Of a DNA stretch of 64,000 nt, positions 50,840 through 59,276 are shown piece after piece (the stretch's first letter is position 1; every line of letters begins with the position of its first letter). The notes below the pieces were generated by a model that was given only the letters and a program-made list of their open reading frames with translations, was not told the DNA's origin and ran no database searches. The stretch is taken from NCBI GenBank assembly GCA_002309615.1, contig DBXT01000037.1:1-64000 (forward strand), read 5' to 3'. A program made the translations under genes and the position numbers. Source of the DNA: Bacteroidales bacterium UBA1205 (GTDB taxonomy: Bacteria; Bacteroidota; Bacteroidia; Bacteroidales; WCHB1-69).

Positions 50840-51844
50840 CTAACGCAACAATTTTAATTTAAGCACAGAAAACGACCCTAGTACGGCGGGCAACACCACA
50901 TTCACACACCACAATAATATGGTAGGAAATATTACCACAGCCGTATTAAGTCCTAAAGACGGGAAATAAGAAACCGCCGGGCCGAACAAAACTATTGCAA
51001 CCGAAGCTCTCACCCCTATTTCACTCAACACCCATGTAGGAATAATGGTGGTAAACAAAAAATACACGCAGGATATACCCAATGCAGCCCCTAACGGAAC
51101 ACTACCGGAGCATAAACGCAAAGCCAAATACAATTGGAAGACAAATACTATATAACGACCGATAGACCATGCTAATGCTATGCTCAATTCTTTAAAAGTA
51201 TAATATTCCAAAAAATTTAATTTATCCGCTATTTTATTTGCCCACTTACCGTTTATTCTATGCAAAAATTTCACAAATGTCGCAATATTAAAATATGCCC
51301 ACAATATCAGCGATAACAATATCACCAATACTATGGTTCCTATTATATATGCCATGGTATACGGGGCTATTCCGTGCCCTTTCAGTAACACATATATCAA
51401 GCCCGACAAACCGAAAAATAAAGTAACTGCCAATTGGGCTATATTTCCTACCCATGTAACCAAGGTTCCTTTAAGAGCATATCCTTGCGGCAAGATAAAG
51501 GCTCTACCGATGAAATCGCAAGAGCGATTGGGAAAAATCACACTCACACATACACCTGCCAAAACCGACTTTAACGATGCAAAAAATGATAAAGGATATA
51601 CTTTTTGCATCAAAAAACGCCATTTAACAGTTTCCATGCCCCAATTTAAAAACATCAATAATATCATCAACACCAACAACGGACACATCACATTCCATGT
51701 CATGGTATTCCACCACACACGAACATCTTGCCACAAAGAGGGTGTGCTTAATTTAACAAAAACGAATAGATAACTCAAAACAAAAATAAGTATACCTACC
51801 AATATGTTGATACTTTTTAGTATTTTTGCAGAATTATAATTCAT
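50840..51844 (-). CDS. LPG-synthase-TM/UPF0104-family integral membrane protein
   Basis: 334 residues, about eight hydrophobic helices. Motifs of the UPF0104/AglD2 family are seen: WRFLMQKVYPL in the early region, VCVSVIFPNRSCDFIGRAFIL, and VLSEIGVRASVAIVLFG. These proteins are related to the flippase half of lysyl-phosphatidylglycerol synthase, and in Bacteroidota they commonly accompany glycosyltransferases. A lipid transport or acceptor-handling role for the GT2 enzyme downstream is an inference. The first gene of its pair, divergent from ruvC with only 19 bases between starts. Confidence 0.8.
   Translation of the reverse strand: MNYNSAKILKSINILVGILIFVLSYLFVFVKLSTPSLWQDVRVWWNTMTWNVMCPLLVLMILLMFLNWGMETVKWRFLMQKVYPLSFFASLKSVLAGVCVSVIFPNRSCDFIGRAFILPQGYALKGTLVTWVGNIAQLAVTLFFGLSGLIYVLLKGHGIAPYTMAYIIGTIVLVILLSLILWAYFNIATFVKFLHRINGKWANKIADKLNFLEYYTFKELSIALAWSIGRYIVFVFQLYLALRLCSGSVPLGAALGISCVYFLFTTIIPTWVLSEIGVRASVAIVLFGPAVSYFPSLGLNTAVVIFPTILLWCVNVVLPAVLGSFSVLKLKLLR
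51821..51828 (+). promoter_or_regulatory. Possible -7 promoter element of ruvC
   Basis: TATTTTTG followed by CAG, 35 bases before the GTG at 51864; it lies inside the N-terminal coding part of the divergent membrane protein gene. Confidence 0.5.
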
Positions 51845-51863
51845 ATATAAAACATTACTCTTA

Positions 51864-52424
51864 GTGAATATTCATACAACTATTTTAGGCATAGACCCCG
51901 GCACCAATATTATGGGCTATGGCATAATTACCGCCAAAGGTACAAAAATTTCCGTTACCAAAACAGGAATACTTAAACTTAATGCAAAAAAAGAGACTTT
52001 GTCAAAATTACAAGACATTTTCGAATTTGTAACATCACTCATCAACGAATATCAACCGCAAGAAATGGCAATAGAAGCTCCTTTTTTCGGCAAAAATGTG
52101 CAATCGATGCTGAAATTGGGGCGTGCCCAAGGAGTGGCTATCGCTGCAGGCTTGCATTCCGGACTTTCTGTGCATGAATATGCTCCCAAAAAAATTAAAA
52201 TGGCTATCGTAGGTAAAGGCAATGCTTCAAAAGAGCAAGTGGCAAGTATGCTACAATATTTGTTACAAGACTTCCACATCAAAGAGATAGACACCTACGA
52301 TGCCTCCGATGCTCTTGCAATCGCCTATTGCCACTATCTTCAACGAACTAAAATACAAACATCGTCCTCCTATTCCGGCTGGGAAGCCTTTCTGAATAAA
52401 AACCCCGATCGTATTATAAAATAA
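51864..52424 (+). CDS. ruvC: Holliday junction resolvase RuvC
   Basis: 186 residues, GTG start. RNase H fold with the catalytic acids visible: Asp11 in LGIDPGT, Glu71 in MAIEAPFF, and the C-terminal pair in YDASDALAIAYCH (~145). K residues in PKKIKMAIVGKGNASKEQV fit DNA binding. It nicks Holliday junctions made by RuvAB branch migration; ruvA and ruvB are not nearby. Slightly shorter C-terminus than some relatives but complete. Confidence 0.95.
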   Translation: MNIHTTILGIDPGTNIMGYGIITAKGTKISVTKTGILKLNAKKETLSKLQDIFEFVTSLINEYQPQEMAIEAPFFGKNVQSMLKLGRAQGVAIAAGLHSGLSVHEYAPKKIKMAIVGKGNASKEQVASMLQYLLQDFHIKEIDTYDASDALAIAYCHYLQRTKIQTSSSYSGWEAFLNKNPDRIIK

Positions 52425-52449
52425 AAAAAAGAGCCACTATGTGACTCTT
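52421..52449 (-). terminator. Terminator of the acidic lipoprotein gene (shared with ruvC end)
   Basis: Stem AAGAGCCAC/GTGACTCTT, loop TAT, one mismatch. The T-run is good only on the minus strand, so it chiefly ends the lipoprotein transcript; ruvC ends within it. Confidence 0.8.
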
Positions 52450-52477
52450 GTTTACTTTTGCGAGTTTAAACTGAAAA

Positions 52478-52672
52478 TTATTCAGCTACAACTTCTGCAG
52501 CTTCTTCTGTTGCTTCTTCAGCAGGCATTTCTGCTACTTCTTCAGTTGCTTCTTCAACAACTGCTTCTTCTTCAACAACTGCTTCTTCAGCTACAGTTTC
52601 TTCTTCAGTTGCATTATTGCAAGATACAAATACTAAACCTGCAACAACTAACAATGCAAATAACTTTTTCAT
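52478..52672 (-). CDS. Tiny acidic low-complexity lipoprotein
   Basis: 64 residues. The signal peptide ends in the lipobox LVFVSC (Cys ~18); the whole mature part (~45 residues) consists almost only of Glu, Ala, Val and Thr (repeats like EEAVVEE). At DNA level the region is an imperfect GCTTCTTCA-type repeat. It has its own promoter 45 bases upstream and a terminator. Such small acidic lipoproteins are widespread in Bacteroidota, function unknown. Confidence 0.75.
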   Translation of the reverse strand: MKKLFALLVVAGLVFVSCNNATEEETVAEEAVVEEEAVVEEATEEVAEMPAEEATEEAAEVVAE

Positions 52673-52717
52673 ACTAGTACTATTTAATGTTATTATTAAT
52701 TAATTATTTTTGTTCGG

Positions 52718-52725
52718 CAAAGGTA
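52718..52725 (-). promoter_or_regulatory. -7 promoter element of the acidic lipoprotein gene
   Basis: TACCTTTG on the minus strand, 45 bases before the ATG at 52672. Confidence 0.7.
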
Positions 52726-53000
52726 ACATTTTTATTTATTACCTGCCTGTTTTCGGATAAAAAAATAACACTCTTTGAAAAAAAACATTAAACACGTGAT
52801 TTACTGCATGATATTTTCTCAAAAAAAAACATTTTATTATCTATTCCACCTGTTTCAACACTGATTCATCCATTACTTCTCTTAAAAAAAAGGAATTATA
52901 TGGCAGGTTTTCCTGCATTTTTATGATATTTACATTTTACAGCTATCCTATCCCTGTTTTTTTTATAGCTATACCAATTGAACTTTTAGCGATAAAATGC

Positions 53001-53008
53001 TACCTTTG
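53001..53008 (+). promoter_or_regulatory. Promoter of mltG, nearly touching the start codon
   Basis: TACCTTTG with a TTG at 52978-52980, 20 bases upstream (ideal spacing). The ATG at 53015 lies just 7 bases after the element, where transcription should begin, so the mRNA is probably leaderless. Confidence 0.75.
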
Positions 53009-53014
53009 CAAATT

Positions 53015-54049
53015 ATGAAACACTTTCAATCAAAACATATATATATCATTGTTGCAATCATACTTATCATTGCAACGGCTTTAGCGGGAATACGCGTTTA
53101 CCGTCTGATATTTGCCGGTAATGTGGCAAACAATCAATATCTTTACATCCATTCCGATGCTTCATTTTCTCAGGTATTGGATTCTATTTATACAAAAAAT
53201 ATACTCAAAGACACCTGCGGATTTAAACAATTGGCTCAAAAAAAGAATTATCCGTCGCACATACACGCAGGAAAATATAAAATTTCCGTTGGCATGAGTA
53301 ACAATGATATCGTCAACATGCTACGCTCAGGAAAGCAAGAACCGGTAAAACTCACTTTTAACAACATTCGCACCAAACAACAATTAGCTCAACGCATAGC
53401 TCAGCAATTGGAATGCTCAGCAGAAGATTTGTTGTCTTTATTGCAAGACAACGACTTTTGGCAGCAATATGACCTTAACACGGAAAATTGCATGGTGGTA
53501 TTTTTACCCAATACCTACGAATTTTGGTGGAATACATCTGCCGAGGCCTTTATACATCGCATGTACCAAGAATACACTCGTTACTGGAATTCATCCCGCA
53601 CGGCCTTGGCGGAATCCATTCCGCTCACTCCCGTTGAAGTAAGCATATTGGCTTCTATAGTGGAAGAAGAAAATCATTTGAAAACAGAGCAACCTACCAT
53701 CGCTGGATTGTATCTCAACCGGTTATACAAAAACATGCCGCTTCAATCCGACCCCACACTTAAATTTGCCTTGGGCGATTTCACCATTCAACGCATACTC
53801 AACCAAGATAAACAAATTGACTCTCCATACAACACCTACACGCACACAGGCTTGCCTCCCGGCCCCATTCGCATACCCTCACTGCAAGCCATAGAGGCTG
53901 TGTTGCATTATGAAAAACACAACTATATATATATGTGTGCCAAAGATGATTTTTCCGGCAGGCACAATTTTTCTACCAATTTGGCAGAACACAATAGATA
54001 TGCTGCCTTGTATCATGCAGCTCTTAACAGACAAAAAATTATAAGATAA
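53015..54049 (+). CDS. mltG: Endolytic murein transglycosylase MltG (YceG-like)
   Basis: 344 residues from the ATG at 53015; the frame extends to an ATG at 52997, but that codon lies upstream of or inside the promoter element. One N-terminal membrane helix (~10-30), a LysM-like region (ASFSQVLDSIY ... HAGKYKISVGMSNNDIVNML), and the YceG catalytic domain with VEVSILASIVEEENH (catalytic Glu ~210), LYLNRL, MPLQSDPT, SPYNTYTHTGLPPGPI. MltG cuts nascent glycan strands at the inner membrane and sets their length. The adenosyltransferase gene begins one base after its stop. Confidence 0.95.
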   Translation: MKHFQSKHIYIIVAIILIIATALAGIRVYRLIFAGNVANNQYLYIHSDASFSQVLDSIYTKNILKDTCGFKQLAQKKNYPSHIHAGKYKISVGMSNNDIVNMLRSGKQEPVKLTFNNIRTKQQLAQRIAQQLECSAEDLLSLLQDNDFWQQYDLNTENCMVVFLPNTYEFWWNTSAEAFIHRMYQEYTRYWNSSRTALAESIPLTPVEVSILASIVEEENHLKTEQPTIAGLYLNRLYKNMPLQSDPTLKFALGDFTIQRILNQDKQIDSPYNTYTHTGLPPGPIRIPSLQAIEAVLHYEKHNYIYMCAKDDFSGRHNFSTNLAEHNRYAALYHAALNRQKIIR

Positions 54050-54050
54050 C

Positions 54051-54602
54051 ATGAAAATATATACCAAAACCGGAGATAAAGGCGAAACCAATCTTTTAGA
54101 CAATAAAAGAGTAAGTAAAGATAATATCCGAGTGGAAGCCTATGGTACAGTTGATGAACTTAATGCTCACATAGCATTGATATACACCCTGATAGAACAA
54201 GCCGAATGTAAACAATATTTAGAAAAAATAGAAAATACGCTGTTTTTAATACAAACTCATTTGGCCATAGGCAATCGGAAAGACTATACCTATCCATTAC
54301 AAGATATTACCGAACAGCATATCACCTCATTGGAACAAGATATAGATAATATGCAGCAAAAGGTTCCTGCATTTCATGCATTTGTAATGTTAGATGCTCA
54401 TCAAGTGTGTGCACAATGCCATATCGCCCGTACCATCTGCCGCAGATGCGAACGTCGTATTATCACACTTAGCAAACAAGCGTATGTAGACAATAATATA
54501 CTCATCTATATCAACCGTTTGTCTGATTTTCTGTTTGTATTGGCTCGCTATTGTGCGGTTTTGTACCACGCGGAAGAACGCACTGTGGATTTTAATAAAT
54601 AA
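54051..54602 (+). CDS. ATP:cob(I)alamin adenosyltransferase, PduO type
   Basis: 183 residues. MKIYTKTGDKGET opening, VEAYGTVDELNA, RTICRRCERRI and NRLSDFLFVLARY are the hallmark segments of PduO-type enzymes, which add the adenosyl group to reduced cobalamin to make coenzyme B12 for mutases. Coupled to mltG by a one-base gap. No corrinoid biosynthesis or B12-dependent enzyme genes are in the window, so it probably works on salvaged cobalamin. Confidence 0.93.
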   Translation: MKIYTKTGDKGETNLLDNKRVSKDNIRVEAYGTVDELNAHIALIYTLIEQAECKQYLEKIENTLFLIQTHLAIGNRKDYTYPLQDITEQHITSLEQDIDNMQQKVPAFHAFVMLDAHQVCAQCHIARTICRRCERRIITLSKQAYVDNNILIYINRLSDFLFVLARYCAVLYHAEERTVDFNK

Positions 54603-54607
54603 GAGAA

Positions 54608-54648
54608 ATGCATCCGGGAACACCGATGCATAACAAATGTTGTGCATC
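54608..54648. terminator. Alternative hairpins between convergent genes
   Basis: Three copies of a GATGCAT-like word can pair in two exclusive ways: ATGCATC (54608-54614) with GATGCAT (54625-54631), or GATGCATAAC (54625-54634) with GTTGTGCATC (54639-54648, loop AAAT). The second is probably the terminator of the adenosyltransferase gene, but the T-run is weak. Confidence 0.5.
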
Positions 54649-54664
54649 ATTGCTTTCCTTCGTT

Positions 54665-55306
54665 TTAAAGTATTAAATCTTCTACCATAACTTTAGGCAC
54701 ATAGTGCACATTGTCCTGACGATAATAATTATGATTCTCGTGCGAATGTATGGGAACACATTGTATGTTTTCGTTTCCTTTACCTATTGCTACTATCAAA
54801 GCGGGCTCATATGGTAATTGCAAAGCCTGCATGACGGCTGTTTTATTAAAAGCGCCTATAATAATACCATTCAGCCCCATATCTACGGCTTTGAGCAACA
54901 TACTCTGTACCGAGATTCCCATATCTATGCTTACCATGCGAGTTTCCGCAATGACAGAACATACCACAATAAAAGCCTCCGGTTCCGTACCTGCAAAAGG
55001 TAAATGCAATTCAGGTAACGCCCCGCCTAACACTATATTTTTCAACACGTGTTCTGCACCGGTATCTTTTGTTACCAATTTAAAACGCAACACCTGCTGA
55101 TTCCTTGCCGATGGTATACAGGTATTGACTGCTACTATTTTTTTTAACTGACTTTCCGTTACAATTTGTTCTTTTTTATATCCACGAAAACTTCTATTGC
55201 GACGCAATAATACATCAATGCTCTTATTTCCTGATTTTAATATCACTTTTTTAGATGATGCTCCGAATATTGCATCATATCTGTTCTCTAAATAATTATC
55301 TGCCAT
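54665..55306 (-). CDS. Nitroreductase-family flavoprotein
   Basis: 213 residues. Nitroreductase fold: RRNRSFRGYKKEQIVTE opening (R.S.R-type FMN phosphate site), CIPSARNQQVLRFKLV, DMGISVQSMLLKAVDMGLNG and LVAIGKGNE near the end. These FMN enzymes reduce nitroaromatics, quinones or related substrates with NAD(P)H; the physiological substrate is unknown. Extra ~25 residues at the N-terminus. Monocistronic. Confidence 0.88.
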   Translation of the reverse strand: MADNYLENRYDAIFGASSKKVILKSGNKSIDVLLRRNRSFRGYKKEQIVTESQLKKIVAVNTCIPSARNQQVLRFKLVTKDTGAEHVLKNIVLGGALPELHLPFAGTEPEAFIVVCSVIAETRMVSIDMGISVQSMLLKAVDMGLNGIIIGAFNKTAVMQALQLPYEPALIVAIGKGNENIQCVPIHSHENHNYYRQDNVHYVPKVMVEDLIL

Positions 55307-55353
55307 AATTGATTGTTAATTCATTCAACTTTTGCTTTATGCATCACAAAATG

Positions 55354-55361
55354 CAAAGATA
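55354..55361 (-). promoter_or_regulatory. -7 promoter element of the nitroreductase gene
   Basis: TATCTTTG on the minus strand, 47 bases before the ATG at 55306. Confidence 0.68.
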
Positions 55362-55408
55362 AATGTTTTTTGCAAGCATTTTAGAATACGCTTTAACATA
55401 TAAGATAA

Positions 55409-55438
55409 AAAAAAGCAGCCTGACGGCTGCTTTTTTTA
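55409..55438 (-). terminator. Terminator of rocD
   Basis: Stem AAAAGCAGCC/GGCTGCTTTT with TGAC loop and long A/T flanks, 14 bases beyond the rocD stop. Confidence 0.93.
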
Positions 55439-55451
55439 TACTCGCATTATG

Positions 55452-56687
55452 CTATTCAAAAGATTTTATTGCTTTTTTGATTATTTCTATAGCTTCACGC
55501 AATTCTTCTTCTGTGATTACCAATGGAGGAGCAAAACGAATAATATGTTGATGTGTCGGTTTTGCTAACAAGCCCAAATCTCTCATCTTCAAACATACAT
55601 CCCATGCTTCTTTACCATCTTTAGGACGGATAATAACAGCATTGAGCAAACCTTTACCGCGAACTTTTTCTATCATTGGAGATTGTATCTTTCCTACTTC
55701 TTCGCGGAATATTTTACCCAAACGGTCTGCTTTTTCCATCAAATTTTCTTCTTTTATCACTTCCAAAGCGGCAATACTAACTCTTGCGGCAATAGGATTG
55801 CCTCCAAAAGTAGAACCGTGTTCGCCCGGTTTAATGTTAAGCATGATATCATCATCTGCCAATACTGCAGACACCGGCACCACACCACCACCTAAAGCCT
55901 TACCTAATATAAGTATATCAGGACGAACACCTTCATGGTCGCAGGCCAACATCTTTCCAGTACGAGCTATACCGCATTGTACTTCGTCTGCCATAAACAA
56001 TACATTATATTTATGACATATATCATAACATTTTTTCAAATATCCGTCATCGGGAACATATACTCCGGCCTCGCCTTGAATGGGTTCCAATAAGAAACCG
56101 GCTATTTTATCAGCTTTTTCAGCCAACACTTTTTCCAATGCATCAGGATCGTTGTAAGGAATGCGAATAAAACCGGGGGTCATAGGACCATAGTTTGCAT
56201 AACTTTCAGGATCATTACTCATGGTGATAATGGTAATGGTACGACCATGGAAGTTGCCTTCACAACATACTATCATCACTTCGTCGTTAGGAATACCTTT
56301 TTTAACCACACCCCAACGGCGAGCCAATTTCAAAGCGGTTTCATCAGCTTCGGCACCACTATTCATCGGCAATACTTTATCGTATCCGAAATATTCGGTT
56401 ACATATTTTTCCCACACACCTAAACAATCATTGTAAAAAGCACGTGAACTCAAAGTAAGCAATTGTGCTTGGTCACATAAAGCTTTGATAATCTTAGGAT
56501 GACAATGCCCTTGATTAACAGCAGAATATGCCGAAAGAAAATCAAAATACCTTTTACCTTCCACATCCCATACAAAGGGACCTTTACCTTTTGCCAATAC
56601 TACCGGAAGCGGATGATAATTATGAGCACCATAACGAGCTTCCATGTCCATTGCTTGTTGGCTTGATGTTATTTTCTCAATTTTCAT
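55452..56687 (-). CDS. rocD: Ornithine aminotransferase
   Basis: 411 residues. Class III aminotransferase: [19 protein letters not shown] in the opening (quoted [12 protein letters not shown]), [40 protein letters not shown]-lysine in [15 protein letters not shown] (~residue 262), [11 protein letters not shown]. The AYSAVNQGH and FHGRT segments are those of ornithine--oxo-acid transaminase, which forms glutamate-5-semialdehyde from ornithine. Monocistronic with clear promoter and terminator. Confidence 0.95.
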   Translation of the reverse strand: MKIEKITSSQQAMDMEARYGAHNYHPLPVVLAKGKGPFVWDVEGKRYFDFLSAYSAVNQGHCHPKIIKALCDQAQLLTLSSRAFYNDCLGVWEKYVTEYFGYDKVLPMNSGAEADETALKLARRWGVVKKGIPNDEVMIVCCEGNFHGRTITIITMSNDPESYANYGPMTPGFIRIPYNDPDALEKVLAEKADKIAGFLLEPIQGEAGVYVPDDGYLKKCYDICHKYNVLFMADEVQCGIARTGKMLACDHEGVRPDILILGKALGGGVVPVSAVLADDDIMLNIKPGEHGSTFGGNPIAARVSIAALEVIKEENLMEKADRLGKIFREEVGKIQSPMIEKVRGKGLLNAVIIRPKDGKEAWDVCLKMRDLGLLAKPTHQHIIRFAPPLVITEEELREAIEIIKKAIKSFE

Positions 56688-56730
56688 ATTAATTTTTTTT
56701 AATGTTATTCGTATCTAATTTTGAATTATG

Positions 56731-56738
56731 CAAAGGTA
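56731..56738 (-). promoter_or_regulatory. -7 promoter element of rocD
   Basis: TACCTTTG on the minus strand, 43 bases before the ATG at 56687. Confidence 0.7.
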
Positions 56739-56828
56739 GCAAATATTTTACTACAAAAAAACTTTTATCCCCCTTTTTTGATTATCTTCTTTTATTTTAC
56801 CTTTTCAAGCACCGCTCAGAACGCGATT

Positions 56829-57938
56829 TTATCGCATTTTCAGGAGGTTTATCATATTAGCTGCTATCTTATCAGTAGCCGCACCGTCTCCTAATTTTTG
56901 ATGCAATTGTCCGTATTTTTTTAACATTCGGGCTCTGGTATCTCCCTGCAATAGTTTATCAAATTCTTGCTGCAAAGTGCTAACATTCATATCTGTTTGT
57001 ATCAACTCTTTTACCAAATCATCATCCGCTATAAGATTCACCAACGATATATAACGAATGTCCTTTACCAATTTTTTAGCTATACAATAAGACAAATATG
57101 TAGCCTTGTAACAAACCACTTGCGGCACATTGAAAAGTGCCGTTTCTAAAGTTGCCGTCCCGGAGGTAACCATTGCCGCATATGCATAATGAAGCAGATT
57201 GTATGTGTTATTGTATATCACTTTCACATTATTGCTGTGTACATATTGCTCATATAATTTTTTATGTTGTTCCACACCGGCTACCATAAACTGATAATTG
57301 TCATATCTGTCGGCAACTGCCAACATAGTCGGTAGCATACGTTTTATTTCCTGATGCCGGCTACCGGGTAAAATAGCCACTATAGGACGTTCATCGGTGA
57401 TATATCTATCGGCGAAAGTTGTATCTACCTTAAACTGTTGCACCACATCCAACAAAGGATGCCCAAAGTAATGCACTCTCATGCCATATTGGGCATAAAA
57501 ATCTTGTTCGAACGGTAATATGACAAACATTTCATCTACATTTTGCTGTATGGCATGCACTCTGTTTTTTTTCCATGCCCACACTTGCGGTGAAATATAA
57601 TAATACGCCGATATGTTATGCTGATGCAAAAATTTAGCAATACGCAAATTAAAACCGGGGTAATCTACCAGTATCACCACATCGGGTTGGTATGTCAAAA
57701 TATCTTTTTTGCAAAAAGCAAAATTACGCATAATGCTTCTCAAATGGGTCAGCACCTCTACAAAACCCATATATGCGGTTTCGCTATAGTCTTTTACCAC
57801 ACATGCACCCGCTTGACGCAGCAAATCACCTCCCCATGCTCGCACTTGCGCTTGAGTATCTTGCATAAATATATGCTTAACCAAATTTGCCGCATGCAAA
57901 TCACCGGATGCTTCTCCTGATATGATATAATATTTCAT
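56829..57938 (-). CDS. lpxB: Lipid-A-disaccharide synthase
   Basis: 369 residues. KYYIISGEASGDLHAANLVK opening (G.ASGD.H), YISPQVWAWKKNRV, ILPFEQDFY, LPGSRHQEIKRMLP, TSGTATLETALFNVPQVVCYK, all conserved in LpxB, a GT19 enzyme that joins UDP-diacylglucosamine and lipid X in lipid A synthesis at the inner membrane. Its ATG directly follows the stop of the EpsG-like gene (TAGATG). It is the last gene of the operon; a GCGAT/ATCGC hairpin overlaps the stop codon. Confidence 0.96.
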   Translation of the reverse strand: MKYYIISGEASGDLHAANLVKHIFMQDTQAQVRAWGGDLLRQAGACVVKDYSETAYMGFVEVLTHLRSIMRNFAFCKKDILTYQPDVVILVDYPGFNLRIAKFLHQHNISAYYYISPQVWAWKKNRVHAIQQNVDEMFVILPFEQDFYAQYGMRVHYFGHPLLDVVQQFKVDTTFADRYITDERPIVAILPGSRHQEIKRMLPTMLAVADRYDNYQFMVAGVEQHKKLYEQYVHSNNVKVIYNNTYNLLHYAYAAMVTSGTATLETALFNVPQVVCYKATYLSYCIAKKLVKDIRYISLVNLIADDDLVKELIQTDMNVSTLQQEFDKLLQGDTRARMLKKYGQLHQKLGDGAATDKIAANMINLLKMR

Positions 57939-59267
57939 CTATTGCCTTTTACATTTCTTTTGTAGTGCCTTCCATCGTTTGTGCATAGTATATTCATCAA
58001 GACAAAGACATACCGCCAACATGCCGAAAGGCAAGGAAATACATCTATACCTTGCTATAGCTCCCACTATAGGCACACTTAATCCTATTACCAAGGCATT
58101 GGCAAGAAAAAACAATACACAGAAGTAAAAAATATTTTTATTTTTTACCTGCCATTTGCCCCCTATACATAATAATATTAAAGCAACTATCCACAACAAC
58201 ATATTCTCCGCCCATGCCGCCATCACCATTGGAGATGCACTTGAAAACGGCAAAGGTTTGAATATGGCATTGAACAAAGCATGCGGCACATAACTTGCAA
58301 ATGCAGGCAGAGTGGCTTCCAAACGAATAGTATCTGCCATTTGAGCATGCTCGCACAATCCCAAATTCAACATATCATTATGTTTATAGGCTATTAAATC
58401 CAATGCATCATAGCCTGCATAACAAGCTATGCCATACATTAACGGCACCGCTATCATTACCGCTATTATATACGTCCATAAAGGATGAGTTATCCGTCTG
58501 TATTTGTTGATTATAAATATTGTCATCAACAATAGCAGCAGCAACAGATAATACAATTTTGTATATATCAATAACAACGCTCCCAAAAAAGCACTTGCCA
58601 AAAGCATGAAACGCCTATACCATGGCATATTTATTTCGCACATACTGTCTATACCATAAACAAATAAGCCGACTCCGAATATGATAACACTTTCTTTAAG
58701 TACACCCGAAGTCCAAAACATCACCGACGGCAACAAAAAAATGGCGATCATATAGCCTATATGCAGATGCTTGGTGTGTCGTTCCATGAATTTATACATA
58801 GCAAACAGGCCGACAAATGCAATAAAAGAAGCAAATACATTATGCACATTGAAATAGCCGAAAGAAAACAACATCACTAAAGCATTAAAACGAATAATGA
58901 TGTGTGAATCGCTAAAAATATTTGTTACTATTTCTCTTTCCCAATGATTTAAATATACATAATAATGGTCGTTAAAATAGGGTGTGTCGTTTCCTATTCC
59001 CAACAATATACGTAAATAATCCATAGGCCGTTCCGGCAAAGCATTATATATTACTTTGGCATCATCAAAATAACGAAAAATATCCGCTTGCGACCTGTCG
59101 GGATAATAATAGGTATATACAAAATACATGCTCACCCCTGCCAGCACTTTGATACCGAACAACACACACAGAACGAATGAAGAAATATTCTTGGATTGGA
59201 AATATGGTAATTTGTATATCAATACCATAAACAATAGCACGTAAAATAATGTCAATACTATTTCCAT
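57939..59267 (-). CDS. EpsG/Wzy-like polytopic membrane protein
   Basis: 442 residues with about 11-12 hydrophobic helices. The order and motifs (YYPDRSQADIFRYFDDA in the first loop; FNVHNVFASFIAFVGLFAMYKF; LPSVMFWTSGVLKESVI) match a Bacteroidota family related to EpsG and other O-antigen or exopolysaccharide polymerases. A polymerase or ligase role is likely but not proven. It sits between the 2-hydroxyacid dehydrogenase and lpxB in the operon. Confidence 0.75.
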   Translation of the reverse strand: MEIVLTLFYVLLFMVLIYKLPYFQSKNISSFVLCVLFGIKVLAGVSMYFVYTYYYPDRSQADIFRYFDDAKVIYNALPERPMDYLRILLGIGNDTPYFNDHYYVYLNHWEREIVTNIFSDSHIIIRFNALVMLFSFGYFNVHNVFASFIAFVGLFAMYKFMERHTKHLHIGYMIAIFLLPSVMFWTSGVLKESVIIFGVGLFVYGIDSMCEINMPWYRRFMLLASAFLGALLLIYTKLYYLLLLLLLMTIFIINKYRRITHPLWTYIIAVMIAVPLMYGIACYAGYDALDLIAYKHNDMLNLGLCEHAQMADTIRLEATLPAFASYVPHALFNAIFKPLPFSSASPMVMAAWAENMLLWIVALILLCIGGKWQVKNKNIFYFCVLFFLANALVIGLSVPIVGAIARYRCISLPFGMLAVCLCLDEYTMHKRWKALQKKCKRQ

Positions 59268-59276
59268 TCTAAAATA

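Larger units (their letters stand above)
52673..53014. other. Divergent promoter region before mltG
   Basis: About 340 bases with one promoter element per side and a short GCAGG/CCTGC hairpin near 52903-52916. Nothing else recognised. Confidence 0.65.

Noticed and set aside
52997..53014. Six-residue N-terminal extension of MltG
   Set aside because: Its codons include the -7 promoter element itself, so they would not be transcribed.
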